The position numbers and the translations under genes are program-made. This document shows, in pieces, positions 4,742-5,278 of a stretch of 5,278 bases of DNA. Under the pieces are notes generated by a model. That model made no database searches and was not told where the DNA came from. It saw nothing but the letters and a program-made list of their open reading frames with translations. The stretch comes from Actinomycetota bacterium (GTDB lineage Bacteria; Actinomycetota; Actinomycetes; Nanopelagicales; Nanopelagicaceae): assembly GCA_009698975.1 (NCBI GenBank), contig WLPB01000084.1, positions 1-5,278 on the forward strand. The letters are read 5' to 3'. Numbering within the stretch: position 1 is the first letter of the stretch; every line of letters starts with the position of its first letter.

Positions 4742-4799
4742 TGGAAGGTCTTTCCACATTTGGTTGAAAACACCAAATTAACAAGTAATGTCCAAATGT
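4742..4799. promoter_or_regulatory. Cluster of inverted repeats between the surface-protein and TetR genes
   Basis: The 167-bp divergent region (4676-4842) contains ATTTGGT (4758-4764) and ACCAAAT (4772-4778), 7-bp perfect arms with a 7-nt spacer, a size usual for TetR-type operators. A third half-site, CCAAATGT (4792-4799), is the reverse complement of ACATTTGG (4756-4763). Just to the left, TGGAA (4742-4746) and TTCCA (4752-4756) form a smaller palindrome. Repetition of the same half-site three times raises this above a single chance repeat. I infer a regulator-binding region, most simply for the TetR protein itself. Confidence 0.5.
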
Positions 4800-4807
4800 C
4801 GCCCTTT

Positions 4808-4836
4808 ATGCCATATCTGGTGGTGAGTTCTAGACT
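4808..4836 (+). promoter_or_regulatory. Candidate leaderless promoter of the TetR gene
   Basis: TAGACT (4831-4836, TANNNT form) ends exactly 6 nt before the ATG at 4843, so transcription would start on the start codon. ATGCCA (4808-4813), 17 bp upstream, matches TTGACA at 4 of 6. CTGGGG next to the ATG is too close to act as a normal Shine-Dalgarno. Confidence 0.5.
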
Positions 4837-4842
4837 GGGGCC

Positions 4843-5278
4843 ATGGCAGTCAAGAAGAAGGCAGCGGTATCCGGTGGGCGCCAAGCTGCCTACGCGGCTC
4901 GAAACAGAGCTGCCCTCGTTAAGGCGGGTCAAGAGGTTCTGGCTGAAATCGGGCCATCAGCCACAATCGAGCAATTAGCCGGCCATGCCCAGGTCTCCCC
5001 GACGACGATCTATAAGTATTTTGAGAATAAGGACGAACTCTTCATTCAGGCTATCGCCGAAATGTGGATTAGTTGGCTCCAATGGTCCAGCTCAGAGAGA
5101 GCACCCGGCACTAGGCTAGAGATGACATTGGATACGGGTCGCAAACTCTTTTGGGCGAGAAAGACACACCCGCTCTTTGCAAACATGCTTCACAACTCTT
5201 TGGAGCAGATGCCTAATTTTCTCATTCTCTCAGATAAAGGTGAGGGGAAAAGAGTATTCAGTGAATTGGCTGCAAGCG
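4843..5278 (+). CDS. TetR-family transcriptional regulator, 5' part (3' end outside window)
   Basis: 145 codons are visible with no stop before the window ends; usual family length is about 190-220. After a basic leader (MAVKKKAAVSGGRQAAYAAR) comes the TetR DNA-binding domain: helix 1 RAALVKAGQEVLAEIG (22-37), helices 2 and 3 TIEQLAGHAQVSPTTIYKYF (41-60), then ENKDELFIQAIAE (61-73). The SPTTIYKYFENKDELF recognition-helix and turn signature is diagnostic. The ligand domain begins with a Trp-rich stretch (MWISWLQW) and is incomplete, so the inducer cannot be guessed. ATG 4843 is chosen because a stop (TAG, 4831) lies in frame upstream and a promoter is placed for a leaderless start. Divergent from the surface-protein gene, its likeliest target along with itself. 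Confidence 0.88.
   Translation, partial: MAVKKKAAVSGGRQAAYAARNRAALVKAGQEVLAEIGPSATIEQLAGHAQVSPTTIYKYFENKDELFIQAIAEMWISWLQWSSSERAPGTRLEMTLDTGRKLFWARKTHPLFANMLHNSLEQMPNFLILSDKGEGKRVFSELAAS

Noticed and set aside
4643..4978. Plus-strand ORF of 111 codons and minus-strand ORF at 4717-4932
   Set aside because: Both overlap the divergent promoter region and the TetR start in wrong frames; the TetR frame has an unmistakable HTH.
1..5278. Mobile elements, CRISPR arrays, tRNA/rRNA genes, toxin-antitoxin pairs
   Set aside because: No transposase or integrase motifs, no terminal inverted repeats flanking a gene block, no regularly spaced direct repeats, and no tRNA-like cloverleaf found on either strand by reading.

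Overview
This 5.3 kb window is an ordinary-looking chromosomal stretch of small, densely packed genes. The best guess for the host is a small-genome actinobacterium, perhaps of the freshwater/marine Nanopelagicales (acI) type. The reasons are moderate GC by eye, a secreted protein of the GDxGPGGG...FLPSRDE...IRPIRAF type, a YHYH-family protein, and several starts that look leaderless (a -10 box exactly one promoter length before the start codon, with no Shine-Dalgarno). The taxonomic guess is inference. I see no mobile element, CRISPR array, tRNA or rRNA.

Layout, left to right. (1) Positions 1-414 hold the 3' end of a YHYH-domain protein with two C-terminal copies of an AAKKLGITE motif. (2) Positions 415-756 hold a short unrecognised ORF with no convincing start, possibly a remnant. 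(3) Positions 841-1674 (minus strand) are a two-gene operon: a MarR-type regulator, then a DoxX-like four-helix membrane protein whose ATG directly abuts the MarR stop codon. Divergent from it, at 1739-2014, is a small muconolactone-isomerase-like protein. The space between holds an inverted repeat covering the marR -35 box, a good autoregulation operator candidate. (4) Positions 2041-2502 (minus) encode a GNAT acetyltransferase, divergent from a DUF4287 protein at 2564-2776. Their 61-bp shared promoter region contains a second inverted repeat. (5) Positions 2913-3344 encode a two-CBS-domain protein, which has the clearest Shine-Dalgarno in the window. (6) On the minus strand, a secreted six-cysteine surface protein (3548-4675) is followed after 9 nt by a 49-residue, very basic small ORF (3389-3538). 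(7) Divergent from the surface gene, a TetR-family regulator starts at 4843 and runs off the window. The 167-bp region between them has clustered CCAAAT/ATTTGG half-sites.

Functionally, the marR-doxX-isomerase trio looks like a self-regulated stress or detoxification module. The TetR/surface-protein pair looks like a regulator with a divergent target. The other genes are single housekeeping or accessory genes. I do not see a clear new multi-gene system. The most useful leads are the shared leaderless promoter geometry, the three intergenic inverted repeats, and the unannotated basic micro-protein.
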